Shown: piece after piece, positions 8,659 to 18,661 of the stretch
How positions within the stretch are numbered: position 1 is the stretch's first letter
How the letters are laid out: every line of letters starts with the position of its first letter
Source of the DNA: Methylocella silvestris BL2
GTDB lineage: Bacteria > Pseudomonadota > Alphaproteobacteria > Rhizobiales > Beijerinckiaceae
Length of the DNA: 64,000 nucleotides
NCBI RefSeq assembly: GCF_000021745.1
Contig: NC_011666.1
Coordinates: forward strand, 3,809,001 to 3,873,000
Direction: 5' to 3'
Notes under the pieces: model-generated
Database searches by the model: none
What the model was told of the DNA's origin: nothing
What the model saw: the letters and a program-made list of their open reading frames with translations, nothing else
Position numbers and translations under genes: made by a program

Positions 8659-8692
8659 CCCATATCATCCCATGTTATCCCAAATTGTCCCG
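8659..8692 (-). promoter_or_regulatory. MraZ-box array upstream of mraZ
   Basis: CCC trinucleotides followed by A, A, A and G start at 8659, 8669, 8679 and 8689, an exact 10-base period. Read on the minus strand these give TGGG repeats with helical phasing. Known MraZ targets are TGGGN direct repeats spaced by 5 bases just upstream of mraZ, giving autorepression of the dcw operon. Position (about 70 bases before the mraZ start) and period match that model; the orientation relative to the gene should be checked against other alphaproteobacteria. Confidence 0.65.
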
Positions 8693-8763
8693 TTTGAAGT
8701 GCGTATGCGTCGCGGCGCGCGGCGAATGTTTCGGCCGCGGGCGAAGGGTTTTGAGGTGGTGGG

Positions 8764-9258
8764 GTGGACGGTTATGTCTCGCACTACACCAACAAACTTG
8801 ACGCCAAGGGCCGCGTATCGATCCCGGCTCCCTTCCGGGCGGTGCTCGTGCGTGACGGTTTCGATGGGCTCTACGTGCATCCCTCGATCGATCAGGAGGC
8901 GCTCGATTGTGGTGGTCACGCCCTGTTGCGGGAGATCGACGGACTTCTATCGGGGCTGTCGCCCTATTCGGAGGAGCGCGATCTGTTTTCAACCGCGCTC
9001 ATCGGAACGAGCGAGATTTTGAAAGTCGACTCCGAGGGCCGGACAATTCTGACCGAAACCCTCAAGAGCTATGCGGGAATTACCGGCGAGGTCACCTTCG
9101 TCGGACATGGACACAAGTTTCAGATCTGGGAGCCGGGACGTTTTCGCGCGCATCTGGAGGAGGCCAGAAACCGGGTGCGCGATTTACGAAGACAGCTCAG
9201 CGCCAGGCACGCAGCGCCGGATGCTCCGCCGCTGCGATCACATGGAGCACGGGAATGA
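8764..9258 (+). CDS. mraZ: MraZ, transcriptional regulator of the dcw cluster
   Basis: The 164-aa protein has the two SpoVT/AbrB-like units of Mra[15 protein letters not shown] (residues 12-25) and [19 protein letters not shown] (about 89-107), the second followed by [11 protein letters not shown]. It is a nucleoid-associated, ring-forming DNA-binding protein that represses its own operon. It starts with GTG at 8764, preceded by GAGGTGGTGGG. Its TGA overlaps the rsmH ATG, which is the normal mraZ-rsmH coupling. The C-terminus (from about residue 140) is a charged tail typical of alphaproteobacterial forms. Confidence 0.95.
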   Translation: MDGYVSHYTNKLDAKGRVSIPAPFRAVLVRDGFDGLYVHPSIDQEALDCGGHALLREIDGLLSGLSPYSEERDLFSTALIGTSEILKVDSEGRTILTETLKSYAGITGEVTFVGHGHKFQIWEPGRFRAHLEEARNRVRDLRRQLSARHAAPDAPPLRSHGARE

Positions 9259-10295
9259 CTGCGGGCCGCGGCGATGAGGATTCTCTCGCCGCTGGCGGAC
9301 CGGCCCGGCACATTCCCGTGCTTCGTGATGAAATTCTAGAGCTCGCCGCTCCCCAAGCGGACGGCCTGTATCTCGACGCCACGTTCGGCGCCGGCGGCTA
9401 TTCGCGCGGGCTGCTCGCAACGCAAGGCGCGCGCGTCCTGGCGATCGATCGCGATCCGGGCGCTATCGCCGCCGGCGCGGGCCTCATCGCCGAGTCGAAC
9501 GGGCGCCTCACGTTGGTCGAGGCGCGCTTTTCCGATCTTGCCGCAGTCGCGGAGAGGCTGGGGCTTGGCGCCTTCGACGCCGCGCTGTTCGACATCGGCG
9601 TCTCCTCAATGCAGCTGGACGAGGCCGCGCGCGGCTTCTCCTTCCGCTTCGACGGTCCGCTCGACATGCGAATGCAGCAATCCGGGCCAAGCGCGGCGGA
9701 TATCGTCAATGACGCGGACGAAGAGGCGCTGGCCGATATTCTCTATTACTTCGGCGAGGAGCGGGCCTCGCGGCGCATCGCCAAGGCCATCGTCATGGAT
9801 CGCGCCAAGGCCCCGTTCCGTTCGACGGCCGCCCTCGCCGCCATGATCGCGCGCGTTTGCCCCGGCAAGCCGGGCGATATCCATCCCGCGACCCGCTCGT
9901 TTCAGGCGCTGCGCATTGCTGTCAATGACGAACTCGGCGAATTGGTCGCCGGCCTCGCCGGCGCCGAGGCGAGGTTGAAGCCCGGCGGCCGGCTCGCCGT
10001 CGTCACCTTCCATTCGCTCGAGGACCGCATCGTGAAACTGTTCTTCGCGGGTCGATCCGGCCGCGGCGAGGCGCCCTCGCGCCGGCTGCCGGGAGAGCCC
10101 ATTCCCCCGCCGCCGACATTTGCGGTCAGCGGCCGTCAGCCGGTGACGCCGTCCGCCGCCGAGATCGCCGCCAATCCGCGCGCCCGCTCCGCCAAGCTTC
10201 GCCATGGCGTCCGCACCTCGGCGCCTGCAAGGGCGCCTGGCCGGGATCTCATGGCGCTGGCGGCGCTTCCGCAACGCGCCGCCAAGGGCAGATAG
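9255..10295 (+). CDS. rsmH: 16S rRNA (cytosine1402-N4)-methyltransferase
   Basis: The 346-aa enzyme methylates N4 of C1402 in the ribosomal P site. [16 protein letters not shown] opens the domain, [14 protein letters not shown] is the SAM-binding loop, and [25 protein letters not shown] and the C-terminal [12 protein letters not shown] are family signatures. The ATG at 9255 is chosen because it overlaps the mraZ stop (ATGA) and fits the normal length; the frame stays open further upstream but has no homologous sequence there. ftsL follows after 14 bases. Confidence 0.95.
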   Translation: MTAGRGDEDSLAAGGPARHIPVLRDEILELAAPQADGLYLDATFGAGGYSRGLLATQGARVLAIDRDPGAIAAGAGLIAESNGRLTLVEARFSDLAAVAERLGLGAFDAALFDIGVSSMQLDEAARGFSFRFDGPLDMRMQQSGPSAADIVNDADEEALADILYYFGEERASRRIAKAIVMDRAKAPFRSTAALAAMIARVCPGKPGDIHPATRSFQALRIAVNDELGELVAGLAGAEARLKPGGRLAVVTFHSLEDRIVKLFFAGRSGRGEAPSRRLPGEPIPPPPTFAVSGRQPVTPSAAEIAANPRARSAKLRHGVRTSAPARAPGRDLMALAALPQRAAKGR

Positions 10296-10309
10296 ACAGG
10301 GACGCCGCC

Positions 10310-10690
10310 ATGGTCAGACTCTTGAACGTCCTCGCCGTCTTCGCGCTGATCGGATCGGCGATCTACGCTTATTCGATCAAATACGAAACAATCTTTCACG
10401 CTGAACGAATCGTTAAGCTGAAACATGAGATCAAGAAGGAGCAGGATCAGATCGCCATGCTGAAGGCCGAATGGTCGCATCTGACGCGGCCGGAACGGGT
10501 GCAGGCGTTGGCGGATAAATTTCTGGATCTGCAGCCGCTCGGCTTGCGCCAGATCGTCAGCGCCGACGCCCTGCCGGCGCGAGGCGCCAAGGGCGACGCC
10601 ATCGGCGACAAGCTCGAGGCTCTGGGGCTGTCCGAGCCGACCAATACGCCGGGCGGCGGGGCGGGAGCGCCTGTGACGCCCGTGAGATAA
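10310..10690 (+). CDS. ftsL: Cell division protein FtsL
   Basis: A 126-aa bitopic membrane protein: one N-terminal membrane helix (LLNVLAVFALIGSAIYAYSI, residues 4-23), then a coiled coil (about 30-60, EIKKEQDQIAMLKAEW) and a Gly/Pro-rich tail. The PERVQALADKFLDLQPL segment is usual in alphaproteobacterial FtsL. It forms the FtsQLB complex that activates septal peptidoglycan synthesis. Sequence conservation is low in this family, so position between rsmH and ftsI is part of the evidence. No ftsB is seen in the window. Confidence 0.88.
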   Translation: MVRLLNVLAVFALIGSAIYAYSIKYETIFHAERIVKLKHEIKKEQDQIAMLKAEWSHLTRPERVQALADKFLDLQPLGLRQIVSADALPARGAKGDAIGDKLEALGLSEPTNTPGGGAGAPVTPVR

Positions 10691-10712
10691 ACAAGATCCA
10701 GATTGAGACGAG

Positions 10713-12512
10713 ATGGCAGACGGGCGCGAGACGGATCGAAATGTGGGGGGGAGCGCAGGCGGCGCGCCAAAAGCGGCGTCCGGCCGGCTGAAGGCGTATT
10801 TGGTCACGCTGTTTTCGACCAACCTCGGCAAGAGTCCGCTCCGCATCAAGCTCGTCGCCTGTGTCTTCATTGGCCTTTATGCCGTCATCGCCGGCAAGCT
10901 GATCTATTTCGGCCTGCATCAGGAGCAGTCGATCGGCTCCAAGCGCAGCGGCGATATCGTCGCGGCGGCCCGCCCTGACATTCTCGACCGCAACGGCGAC
11001 GTGCTCGCGACCGACATCAAGGTGATGTCGGTCTTCGCGGAGCCTCGCCGCATCATCGACAAGGACGAGGCGGTCGAACTCCTGACCGCCGTGCTGCCCG
11101 ACGTCGACGCCAGCGATTTGCGCAAGCGCCTTGGCTCGCGCAAGGGCTTCATCTGGGTGAAGCGCGCAGTTACGCCGCAGCAGCAGCAGGAGGTCTATCG
11201 CCTCGGCCTGCCGGGCGTCGGCTTCCTGCCCGAGAACAAGCGCGTCTATCCGAACGGCCCGATCGCGGCCCATGTTCTCGGCTTCGCCAATCTCGACGGC
11301 GTCGGCATCTCGGGGCTTGAAAAATATATCGACGGGCAGGGGCTCGCCGATCTGCATGGCGCGGGCTTCAGCCTGACGCCCGAAAGTCTCGCCCCGATTA
11401 CATCCTCGCTCGACCTCAAGGCGACCTATGCGGTGCGCGACGAACTCGCCAAGGGCGTCGCCAAATTCAAGGCGAAGGCCGGCGCGGTGGTGATCCTTGA
11501 CGTCAATACCGGCGAAGTCGTCGCGCTGGCGTCGCTGCCCGACTATGATCCGAACACCCCCGCCGATGCGCTCGACCCGAACCACATCAACCGCGTCTCC
11601 GTCGGCGTTTACGAAATGGGCTCGACCTTCAAGGCGATCTCTGTCGCGATGGCGCTCGACCAGGGCAAAGTCAATTTGAATTCGCGGGTCGACGCGCGAT
11701 CCTCGCTTCGCTACGGGCGCTTCACCATCCATGATTTCCACGCGCAGAACCGCGTCCTTACCGTGCCCGAAGTGTTCACTTTTTCGTCCAATATCGGCGC
11801 GGCGCGGCTCGCTCTGATGGTCGGCGTCGAGGGACACAAAGCCTTTCTGCGCAAGGTCGGACAGCTGACGCGGCTGCACACCGAACTGCCGGAGACCGCT
11901 GATCCGCTCGTGCCGAAGAATTGGGGCGAGCTCAACACCATGACCATCGCCTTCGGCCAGGGCCTCAACGTGTCGCCGCTGCAGGCGATGATGGCGGTCG
12001 GCGCGCTGGCCAATGGCGGCCTTCTCGTCAATCCGACCTTCCTGAAGCGCGACGAGCAGGCGGCCAAGCGCAACGCGCCTCGCGTCATCAAGCCCGAGAC
12101 GTCCGAATCCCTGCGCTATCTGATGCGCCTCAACGCTGAAATCGGCTCGGCGAAAAAGGCCGACATCCCGGGCTATTTCATCGGCGGCAAGACCGGCACC
12201 GCCGACAAGATCGTGCACGGCCGCTACGCCAAGGACCGGGTGTTTACGACTTTCATGGCGCTCATGCCGGCCGACAAGCCGAAATATCTAATCCTGACCC
12301 TGATGGACGAGCCGCAGGGCCTGCCGGAAACCGCCGGCTATCGCACAGCGGCGTGGAATTCCGGCGTCGTGACAGGCAGGATCATCGAACGCGTCGGCCC
12401 CTTGCTCGGCCTTCCGCCGCGCTTCGAGCTTCCGACGCAACCCTTTCCCCTTCTCGCCAAACTGGGCTATGGGATGGCCAACATTCCACAGAGCGGCGGA
12501 AGGGAGCATTAA
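10713..12512 (+). CDS. ftsI: Penicillin-binding protein 3, septal transpeptidase
   Basis: The 599-aa class B penicillin-binding protein crosslinks septal peptidoglycan as partner of FtsW. One membrane anchor lies at about residues 47-67 (LVACVFIGLYAVIAGKLIYF). The non-catalytic domain contains RPDILDRNGDVLAT. The transpeptidase domain shows all three active-site motifs: STFK with nucleophile S304, SSN at 358-360, and KTGT at 493-496. The N-terminal cytoplasmic stretch of about 45 residues is Gly/Ala-rich. The final A of its TAA stop is also the first base of murE ATG (TAATG), so translation is coupled. Confidence 0.96.
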   Translation: MADGRETDRNVGGSAGGAPKAASGRLKAYLVTLFSTNLGKSPLRIKLVACVFIGLYAVIAGKLIYFGLHQEQSIGSKRSGDIVAAARPDILDRNGDVLATDIKVMSVFAEPRRIIDKDEAVELLTAVLPDVDASDLRKRLGSRKGFIWVKRAVTPQQQQEVYRLGLPGVGFLPENKRVYPNGPIAAHVLGFANLDGVGISGLEKYIDGQGLADLHGAGFSLTPESLAPITSSLDLKATYAVRDELAKGVAKFKAKAGAVVILDVNTGEVVALASLPDYDPNTPADALDPNHINRVSVGVYEMGSTFKAISVAMALDQGKVNLNSRVDARSSLRYGRFTIHDFHAQNRVLTVPEVFTFSSNIGAARLALMVGVEGHKAFLRKVGQLTRLHTELPETADPLVPKNWGELNTMTIAFGQGLNVSPLQAMMAVGALANGGLLVNPTFLKRDEQAAKRNAPRVIKPETSESLRYLMRLNAEIGSAKKADIPGYFIGGKTGTADKIVHGRYAKDRVFTTFMALMPADKPKYLILTLMDEPQGLPETAGYRTAAWNSGVVTGRIIERVGPLLGLPPRFELPTQPFPLLAKLGYGMANIPQSGGREH

Positions 12513-13984
12513 TGCGGCTCGCCGAGCTTCTTCCCGGCGCATCCCTCACAAACGATCTGGCCTCCCTCGATGTCGCCGCGCTCAGCTGCGACAGCCGCAA
12601 GGTTGCGCCGAAAGCCCTGTTCTTCGCCGTGCCCGGAACGAAAGCGGACGGGCTCGCCTTCGCGCCCCAGGCGGCGCGAAAGGGCGCCGTCGCCATCGTC
12701 GCTGAAGGAAAATCCGCCGCCTCGATCGAAGGCGCGCCGGTCATCGCCGTCGCCGACGTGCGGGCGGCGCTGGCCGAGGCGGCGGCGCGCTTTTTTCCGC
12801 GCCAGCCGGAGACGATCGTCGCCATCACCGGAACCAGCGGCAAAACCTCCGTCGCGGCGTTTGTCCGGCAGCTCTTCGCGGCAAACGGCTTTGCCGCGGC
12901 CTCGCTCGGCACGCTCGGCGTCGTCGCGCCGAATGGTTCGGTCTATGGCTCTCTAACGACGCCGGACCCGATCAACCTGCACGAAACGCTCGACGGGCTT
13001 GCAGCTTCCGGCGTCACTCATCTTGCGCTGGAGGCCTCCTCGCACGGATTGACGCAGCGCCGGCTCGACGGCGTCCGCCTCAAGGCCGGCGCCTTCACCA
13101 ATCTGTCGCGCGATCATCTCGACTATCACGCGACGATGGCGGAATATCTTGCGGCAAAGCTCGAGCTGTTCCAGCGCCTGCTTGATCCGGGCCAGCCGGC
13201 CGTGATCGACGCGGATTCCGATGTCGCGACGGAGGTGATCGCCGCCTGCAAAGCCCGCGGCCTGAAAATCTTTACGGTCGGATCGAAGGGGGAAAGCCTG
13301 AAGCTTCTGCGCGCGACGCCGAAAGCCGCTGCGACCGGAATTGAAGTCGCCCATGAGGGCCGGATTTATAAACTGGAGCTGCCGCTGGCCGGCGCCTTCC
13401 AGACCTCGAACGCCCTTGTCGCCGCGGGCCTCGCCATCGTCTGCGGCGTTTCCGCCGAACGCGCCTTGACGGCGTTGGAACATATCGAGGGCGCGCCGGG
13501 GCGCCTTGAAAAAGTGGGCGAGCGCAACGGGGCGCCGATCTATGTCGATTATGCCCATAAGCCTGACGCGCTCGAAAAAGTGCTCTGCGCACTGCGTCCC
13601 GCGGTGGCAGGCAGGCTTCTCGTCGTCTTTGGCTGCGGCGGCGATCGTGACGCGGGCAAGCGTCCGATCATGGGCGAGATTGCAGCAAAGCTCGCCGATC
13701 TCGTCATCGTCACCGACGACAATCCTCGCAGCGAAGATCCGGCTTCGATCCGCGCCGCCATCTTGAAAGGGGCCGCCGGCGCCGCGACGGTGCGCGAAAT
13801 CGGCGACAGGGCGAGCGCCATCCGCGCGGGGGTTGCGGCGCTTAATTCAGGCGATTGTCTTCTTATTGCCGGGAAAGGTCATGAAACGGGCCAGATCATA
13901 GGCGACGTCACCCTGCCATTTTCCGACGCCGACTGCGCGAGAGCGGCGTTGAAGGATGCGGCGCAAAAGGATCTTGCCGAATGA
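12512..13984 (+). CDS. murE: UDP-MurNAc-tripeptide synthetase, meso-DAP adding
   Basis: The 490-aa ATP-dependent ligase adds the third residue to UDP-MurNAc-L-Ala-D-Glu. The ATP loop ITGTSGKTS is near residue 107, and the carbamylated-Lys and middle-domain motifs (LEASSHGL, TNLSRDHLDYH) follow. DNPRSEDP near residue 403 is the motif that selects meso-diaminopimelate rather than lysine, so the wall is Gram-negative type. The start at 12512 gives the usual MRLAELLP N-terminus and overlaps the ftsI stop by one base; the frame is open further 5' but only as ftsI shadow. The stop overlaps murF (ATGA). Confidence 0.96.
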   Translation: MRLAELLPGASLTNDLASLDVAALSCDSRKVAPKALFFAVPGTKADGLAFAPQAARKGAVAIVAEGKSAASIEGAPVIAVADVRAALAEAAARFFPRQPETIVAITGTSGKTSVAAFVRQLFAANGFAAASLGTLGVVAPNGSVYGSLTTPDPINLHETLDGLAASGVTHLALEASSHGLTQRRLDGVRLKAGAFTNLSRDHLDYHATMAEYLAAKLELFQRLLDPGQPAVIDADSDVATEVIAACKARGLKIFTVGSKGESLKLLRATPKAAATGIEVAHEGRIYKLELPLAGAFQTSNALVAAGLAIVCGVSAERALTALEHIEGAPGRLEKVGERNGAPIYVDYAHKPDALEKVLCALRPAVAGRLLVVFGCGGDRDAGKRPIMGEIAAKLADLVIVTDDNPRSEDPASIRAAILKGAAGAATVREIGDRASAIRAGVAALNSGDCLLIAGKGHETGQIIGDVTLPFSDADCARAALKDAAQKDLAE

Positions 13985-15477
13985 GCGAAATAGCGATCCG
14001 CGAAGCAAGCTCCTCCGAAACTGCGCGCCGGAGCGAGCCGCAGGAGCCGCTCTGGACCGGGCTTGGCCTTGTCGCGCCGCTCGAAGCGCGGATCAGCGGC
14101 GGCGCGCCTCGGCGCGGCGCGACGGGCGTCTCCATCGATACGCGCACGCTTTGCCCGGGCGATCTCTTCTTTGCGATCAGCGGCTTCAACAGCGACGGGC
14201 ATGATTATGTCGCGGCCGCGCTGGAAAAGGGCGCCCTCGCCGCCGTCGTCGACGAGGCTCATGCGGAGTCGCTTGCGCGCCTCGGCCCGCTTTATGTCGT
14301 GCGCGACGACGTTCTCGCCGCCCTCGAACGCCTCGGCGTCGCCGCCAGGGCGCGGACGCGCGCGCGCATCGCCGCCGTCACCGGCTCGGTGGGCAAGACC
14401 TCGACCAAGGAGGCGTTGCGCCTCGCCCTTTCCGCGGCGGGGCGAACCCACGCCTCGGTCGCCTCTTATAATAATCATTGGGGGGTGCCGCTGACGCTCG
14501 CCCGCATGCCAAGGCAGACAGAGTTCGGCGTGTTCGAAATCGGCATGAACCATCAAGGTGAAATCACGCCGCTGACGCGCATGGTGCGCCCGCATGTGGC
14601 GATCATCACCACCGTCGCTCCGGTGCATATGGAAAATTTCACTGGCGTCGAGGCGATCGCCGACGCCAAGGCGGAGATTTTCGCGGGGCTGGAGCCGGGC
14701 GGCGTCGCCATTCTGCCGGCCGACAATCCGCAGTTCGAGCGGCTTGCCGCTGCAGCGAAGCGTTCGGCGGCGGGACTTGTGACGAGCTTCGGCGCGGACA
14801 AGCACGCCGAGGCCCGTCTTCTGGACGTGCGCCTCGCCGCGGATCATTCCATGGTCGAGGCCGATATTTGCGGACAATTGCTGACCTATCGCCTCGGCGC
14901 ACCGGGGCGACACCTTGCGATGAATTCGCTCGCCGTGCTGCTCGCCGCCAAGGCGCTTGGCGTCGATCCGCGCGAGGCAGCGCAGACGCTCGCCTCTTTC
15001 GCCGCGCAGCCCGGCCGCGGCCAGAGGCTGGAGCTTCAGGCGCCCGATGGAGCCTTTACGCTGATCGACGAGAGCTATAACGCCAATCCGGCTTCGATGC
15101 GCGCCGCCTTCGATCTCGCCGGCGCGCTGGCGCCTCCTTCGCCCGGACGGCGCGTCGCGGTCCTTGGCGACATGCTGGAACTCGGGTCCCACGCCGCCGA
15201 CATGCACGCGGGGCTCGCGCAGGATCTTGCCGCCAATCATTTCGACCTCGTCTTCGCCGCCGGGCCGCTCTGCAAGCATCTGTTCGACGCGCTGCCCGCC
15301 GCGATGCGAGGGGAGTGGCGCGAAAACGCGCAGATGATCGCGCCGGCCGTGGCGGCCGCGGTTCATGCCGGCGATCTCGTGATCGTCAAGGGATCGAACG
15401 GCTCGAAGATGAGCGCCGTCGTCGAAGCGCTGAAACACGCCGCAAGCAACGGCTCAAACGAGGGGCGGACCGCCTGA
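13981..15477 (+). CDS. murF: UDP-MurNAc-tripeptide:D-Ala-D-Ala ligase
   Basis: The 498-aa enzyme finishes the UDP-MurNAc-pentapeptide by adding D-Ala-D-Ala made by Ddl (about 10 kb downstream). Motifs: [18 protein letters not shown] near the N-terminus, ATP loop [12 protein letters not shown] (about 137-148), [25 protein letters not shown], and [11 protein letters not shown] with VLGDMLELG in the C-terminal domain. The start overlaps the murE stop by four bases. About 25 N-terminal residues before the conserved core are extra and poorly conserved-looking. Confidence 0.96.
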   Translation: MSEIAIREASSSETARRSEPQEPLWTGLGLVAPLEARISGGAPRRGATGVSIDTRTLCPGDLFFAISGFNSDGHDYVAAALEKGALAAVVDEAHAESLARLGPLYVVRDDVLAALERLGVAARARTRARIAAVTGSVGKTSTKEALRLALSAAGRTHASVASYNNHWGVPLTLARMPRQTEFGVFEIGMNHQGEITPLTRMVRPHVAIITTVAPVHMENFTGVEAIADAKAEIFAGLEPGGVAILPADNPQFERLAAAAKRSAAGLVTSFGADKHAEARLLDVRLAADHSMVEADICGQLLTYRLGAPGRHLAMNSLAVLLAAKALGVDPREAAQTLASFAAQPGRGQRLELQAPDGAFTLIDESYNANPASMRAAFDLAGALAPPSPGRRVAVLGDMLELGSHAADMHAGLAQDLAANHFDLVFAAGPLCKHLFDALPAAMRGEWRENAQMIAPAVAAAVHAGDLVIVKGSNGSKMSAVVEALKHAASNGSNEGRTA

Positions 15478-15478
15478 C

Positions 15479-16561
15479 ATGCTAACCTGGCTCACCCAGT
15501 TTTCGCCGCACTTCCAGCCGCTGAACCTGTTCCGCTACATCACCTTCCGCACCGGCGGCGCCACGGCGACGGCGCTGTTCTTCGTGTTCTTCTTCGGCCC
15601 CCGCATCATCGCCGCGCTGCGCATCAAGCAGGGCAAGGGCCAGCCGATCCGCCTCGACGGGCCGCAGTCGCATCTCCTCACCAAAAAAGGCACGCCGACG
15701 ATGGGCGGCCTGATGATTCTCTCGGGGCTGATCGTATCAACCCTGCTCTGGGCCAATTTGCGCAACCATTATGTCTGGGTCGTCCTGTTCGTCACGACCG
15801 GTTTCGGGCTGATCGGCTTCTATGACGATTATCTCAAGGTCTCGAAGCAATCGCATAAGGGCTTTCCGGGACGGATCCGGCTCTTGCTCGAAGTCGGCAT
15901 CGCGGGAGCCGCCTGCTATGCGATGATGCTGCTTGGCACGCCGCACACCACATCGCTCGCCTTTCCGGCGATCAATGGCTTCGCCGTGGATCTTGGCCTG
16001 TTCTTCCTCGTCGTCGGCCCCTTCGTGATCGTCTCGGCCGGCAACGCCGTCAATCTGACGGACGGCCTCGACGGCCTCGCCATCGTGCCGGTGATGATCG
16101 CCGCCGGCACCTTCGGCGTCATCGCCTATCTCGCCGGCAATGCGATTTTCTCGACCTATCTTGGCATTAATTTCGTCCCGGGAGCTGGCGAACTCTCCGT
16201 CGTCACCGGAGCCGTCATCGGCGCGGGGCTCGGATTTCTGTGGTTCAACGCGCCGCCGGCGCAGATTTTCATGGGCGACACCGGTTCGCTCGCCCTTGGC
16301 GGCCTGCTGGGCGCCGTCGCCGTCGCCGTCAAGCATGAGATCGTGCTCGCCATCGTCGGCGGTCTGTTCGTCCTGGAAACGCTTTCGGTGATCGTTCAGG
16401 TGATCTCATTCAAGCTCACCGGCCGGCGCGTCTTCAAGATGGCGCCGATCCATCACCATTTCGAACAGCTTGGCTGGTCGGAGCCGCAGGTCGTGGTCCG
16501 CTTCTGGATCATCGCCTTCGTGCTGGCGCTGATCGGCCTTTCGACCCTGAAGCTGAGGTAG
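15479..16561 (+). CDS. mraY: Phospho-MurNAc-pentapeptide translocase
   Basis: The 360-aa integral inner-membrane enzyme transfers phospho-MurNAc-pentapeptide to undecaprenyl phosphate, giving lipid I. About ten hydrophobic helices are visible. Signature residues include GTPTMGGL (about 73-80), the aspartate pair in [32 protein letters not shown], and the cytoplasmic histidine cluster IHHHFE. It begins one base after the murF stop, and murD starts two bases after its stop. Full length. Confidence 0.97.
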   Translation: MLTWLTQFSPHFQPLNLFRYITFRTGGATATALFFVFFFGPRIIAALRIKQGKGQPIRLDGPQSHLLTKKGTPTMGGLMILSGLIVSTLLWANLRNHYVWVVLFVTTGFGLIGFYDDYLKVSKQSHKGFPGRIRLLLEVGIAGAACYAMMLLGTPHTTSLAFPAINGFAVDLGLFFLVVGPFVIVSAGNAVNLTDGLDGLAIVPVMIAAGTFGVIAYLAGNAIFSTYLGINFVPGAGELSVVTGAVIGAGLGFLWFNAPPAQIFMGDTGSLALGGLLGAVAVAVKHEIVLAIVGGLFVLETLSVIVQVISFKLTGRRVFKMAPIHHHFEQLGWSEPQVVVRFWIIAFVLALIGLSTLKLR

Positions 16562-16563
16562 AC

Positions 16564-17949
16564 ATGATTCCGGTTGGCGTGTTCCGCGATCAGTCCGTCG
16601 CGGTGTTCGGCCTCGGCGGCTCGGGCTTCATCACCGCGCAGGCGCTGGTGGCGGGCGGCGCCAGCGTCTACGTCTGGGACGATAATGAACATGCGCGCGA
16701 AAAGGCGCGCGCCGCCGGCCTCAGGATCGAAAATCTTGCGAGCGTCGACTGGCGGGGATTCAGCGCGCTCGTGCTGTCGCCGGGCGTTCCTCTCACCCAT
16801 CCGGCGCCGCATTGGACCGTCGTCAAGGCGCGGGAGGCCGGCGTCGAGGTCATCGGCGATATCGAGCTGTTCTGCCGCGAGCGGCGGCGCATCGCGCCGG
16901 ACGCGCCTTTGATCGCCATTACCGGCACCAATGGCAAATCGACCACCACCGCGTTGATCGCGCATCTCTTTGCGACGCTCGGCTTTGACGTTCAAATTGG
17001 CGGCAATATCGGCACGCCGATCCTGGCGCTGGAGCCGCCGAGCTCCGAGCGGGTGCATGTCGTCGAATGCTCGTCCTATCAGATCGATCTTGCCCCCTCG
17101 CTCGATCCGACCGTCGGCGTTCTTTTGAACGTCACCCCGGATCATCTCGATCGCCATGGGACAATGGAGAATTATGCGGCGATCAAGGCGCGGCTCGTTT
17201 CCGCCGCCGACCATGCCGTCATCGGCGTCGACGACGCCTTTTGCGCGGCGATCGCAAAAAAACTGCGCGCCGAGGGCCATGACGTCATCGGCGTTTCGGC
17301 CGCCGGAATGCTCGAAGGAGACGGCGTCGTTTTCGAGGGCGGCGCGCTCTATTGGCGCGGCGGCCGGCGCCTCGACCTCATTGCCGATCTTTCCGGCGTC
17401 GGCTCGCTGCGCGGCGCGCATAACGGCCAGAACGCCGCCGCCTCCGTCGCTGTCCTGCATGCGATCGGCCTTGACGGCGCAGGCCTCGCCAAGGGCCTTC
17501 GCTCCTTCGCCGGCCTCGCCCACCGGATGGAGGAGGTCGGAAAATATGGCAAGGCGCTGCTCGTCAATGATTCGAAAGCGACCAACGCCGACGCCGCCGA
17601 AAAAGCGCTTCTCTCCTTCGACAATATCTTCTGGATTCTGGGCGGCCGCGCCAAGCAGGGCGGCATCGAATCCTTGAAGCCGCTGTTCGGCAAAATCGCC
17701 AAGGGCTATCTCATCGGCGAGGCGAGCCACGACTTCGCCAAGACCATCGGCGACGCCTTTCCGGTCGCCTTCTGTCAGACGCTCGAAAACGCCTTGCCGC
17801 TCGCCGCGCGCGATGCGATCGAGAGCGCAAGGGCCGAGCCCGTCGTGCTGCTCTCCCCCGCCTGCGCCTCCTTCGACCAGTTTCCCGATTTCGAAAAACG
17901 CGGCGACCGTTTTTGCGAAATCGCGCGCGCTCTCATCAAGGCATACTGA
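16564..17949 (+). CDS. murD: UDP-MurNAc-L-Ala:D-Glu ligase
   Basis: The 461-aa cytoplasmic ligase adds D-Glu to UDP-MurNAc-L-Ala. The N-terminal Rossmann-like domain has [13 protein letters not shown]; the ATP loop is [11 protein letters not shown] (about 120-130); then [21 protein letters not shown] and LAHRMEEVG, followed by [12 protein letters not shown] and a C-terminal [18 protein letters not shown], which is diagnostic for MurD. It ends the first dcw block: after it the cluster is interrupted by vapBC on the other strand and resumes with ftsW 918 bases later. Confidence 0.96.
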   Translation: MIPVGVFRDQSVAVFGLGGSGFITAQALVAGGASVYVWDDNEHAREKARAAGLRIENLASVDWRGFSALVLSPGVPLTHPAPHWTVVKAREAGVEVIGDIELFCRERRRIAPDAPLIAITGTNGKSTTTALIAHLFATLGFDVQIGGNIGTPILALEPPSSERVHVVECSSYQIDLAPSLDPTVGVLLNVTPDHLDRHGTMENYAAIKARLVSAADHAVIGVDDAFCAAIAKKLRAEGHDVIGVSAAGMLEGDGVVFEGGALYWRGGRRLDLIADLSGVGSLRGAHNGQNAAASVAVLHAIGLDGAGLAKGLRSFAGLAHRMEEVGKYGKALLVNDSKATNADAAEKALLSFDNIFWILGGRAKQGGIESLKPLFGKIAKGYLIGEASHDFAKTIGDAFPVAFCQTLENALPLAARDAIESARAEPVVLLSPACASFDQFPDFEKRGDRFCEIARALIKAY

Positions 17950-18010
17950 GCCGGCGGCCGTGGCTTTCGGCCAGGTCCGATGACGCCCGGCTCCCAATTT
18001 CGCAATGAAG

Positions 18011-18403
18011 TTAAACCAGTTCGATCCGCGCGCGATGGCCGGCGGCCGCGGCTAAACGCCGGTCACGCGTCAGCAGCGGAGCGTCAAGCGCCTCGGCCAG
18101 CGCGACATAGGCGGCGTCATAAGCCGTCAGATTGTTCCGCAAATCCCAAATGCGCGGCAGAAGAAAATCGTGCGGATATCGCCGCAAAGGAAGGTCCGCC
18201 AGGTCGGCGAGGGCCAAGCCGCCGCGCGCTCTGTCGATCTCGCCGCTCAACGCGTAACGCCGGATCACTTGCGCGACTTCGACATCGAGCAGATGCGGCG
18301 CGTGAAGCGTTTGACCAGCGGCGAACAGCCGATCTTCCACCGTTTTCGCCGAGGGCGTGCGTAGAAGGGCTTCAAGAAGCGCGGAAGCGTCGACGACGAT
18401 CAA
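18011..18403 (-). CDS. vapC: VapC-like PIN-domain toxin ribonuclease
   Basis: The 130-aa PIN-domain protein is expected to be a Mg-dependent endoribonuclease toxin. The acidic active-site residues are recognisable: IVVDASALLEALL (first Asp, residue 5), DVEVAQVIRR (Glu of the middle motif), TAYDAAYVALAEALDAPLLTRDRRLAAA (Asp residues near 96 and 114). Its ATG overlaps the vapB stop by four bases, the usual antitoxin-first coupling. It lies convergent to murD, 61 bases away, inside the dcw cluster. Confidence 0.92.
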   Translation of the reverse strand: MIVVDASALLEALLRTPSAKTVEDRLFAAGQTLHAPHLLDVEVAQVIRRYALSGEIDRARGGLALADLADLPLRRYPHDFLLPRIWDLRNNLTAYDAAYVALAEALDAPLLTRDRRLAAAAGHRARIELV

Positions 18404-18630
18404 TTGCGGTCGCGCTCGGCGCGAACCGCTTCGGCTGGGGGCACGGAAGGATCCGTTTCCGTGCGGCTGCGCAAGCGCGCCCGCAACTCTTCAATCGTCG
18501 GCCGCTCCGCTGTCTGACGAATCTCGCTGAGCAGATAGTCGGACAATGACATGCCGGCCAGAGCGGCGCGCGACTTCAACTCGCGATGCAGCGCCTCGGG
18601 GACATTGCGGATCTGGATCATTACTCCCAT
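18400..18630 (-). CDS. vapB: VapB/FitA-like ribbon-helix-helix antitoxin
   Basis: The 76-aa protein has an N-terminal ribbon-helix-helix (IQIRNVPEALHRELKSRAAL, then AGMSLSDYLLSEI) as in FitA/VapB antitoxins, and a charged C-terminal tail (from about residue 42) that would wrap VapC. The longest start is ATG 18630. A second ATG three codons in (18621) gives MIQIRNV and may be the true start, because the first ATG lies inside a presumed operator palindrome. It binds its own promoter together with the toxin in known systems. Confidence 0.9.
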   Translation of the reverse strand: MGVMIQIRNVPEALHRELKSRAALAGMSLSDYLLSEIRQTAERPTIEELRARLRSRTETDPSVPPAEAVRAERDRN

Positions 18631-18661
18631 GTTTTACACATGGAAGCATGTTCTACACATG
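18628..18661. promoter_or_regulatory. Double CATGT-N5-ACATG operator of vapBC
   Basis: Two perfect palindromes CATGT-N5-ACATG occupy 18628-18642 and 18647-18661, with centres 19 bases apart and nearly identical spacers (TTTAC, TCTAC). They sit at and just upstream of the vapB start. Paired inverted repeats of this kind are bound by VapBC/FitAB octamers, so autoregulation is inferred. Confidence 0.7.

Larger units (their letters stand above)
8395..8763 (+). other. Intergenic region before the dcw cluster
   Basis: This 369-base gap holds a hairpin at 8417-8445 and four phased CCC repeats at 8659-8692 (both listed separately). Both strands contain short open frames of 60-95 codons, but they overlap each other, are Arg-rich and have no visible family, so none is called. 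The dcw promoter should lie here. Confidence 0.6.

Noticed and set aside
8454-8663. 69-codon minus-strand ORF before mraZ
   Set aside because: It overlaps the probable MraZ-box array and a competing plus-strand frame, and shows no recognisable family.
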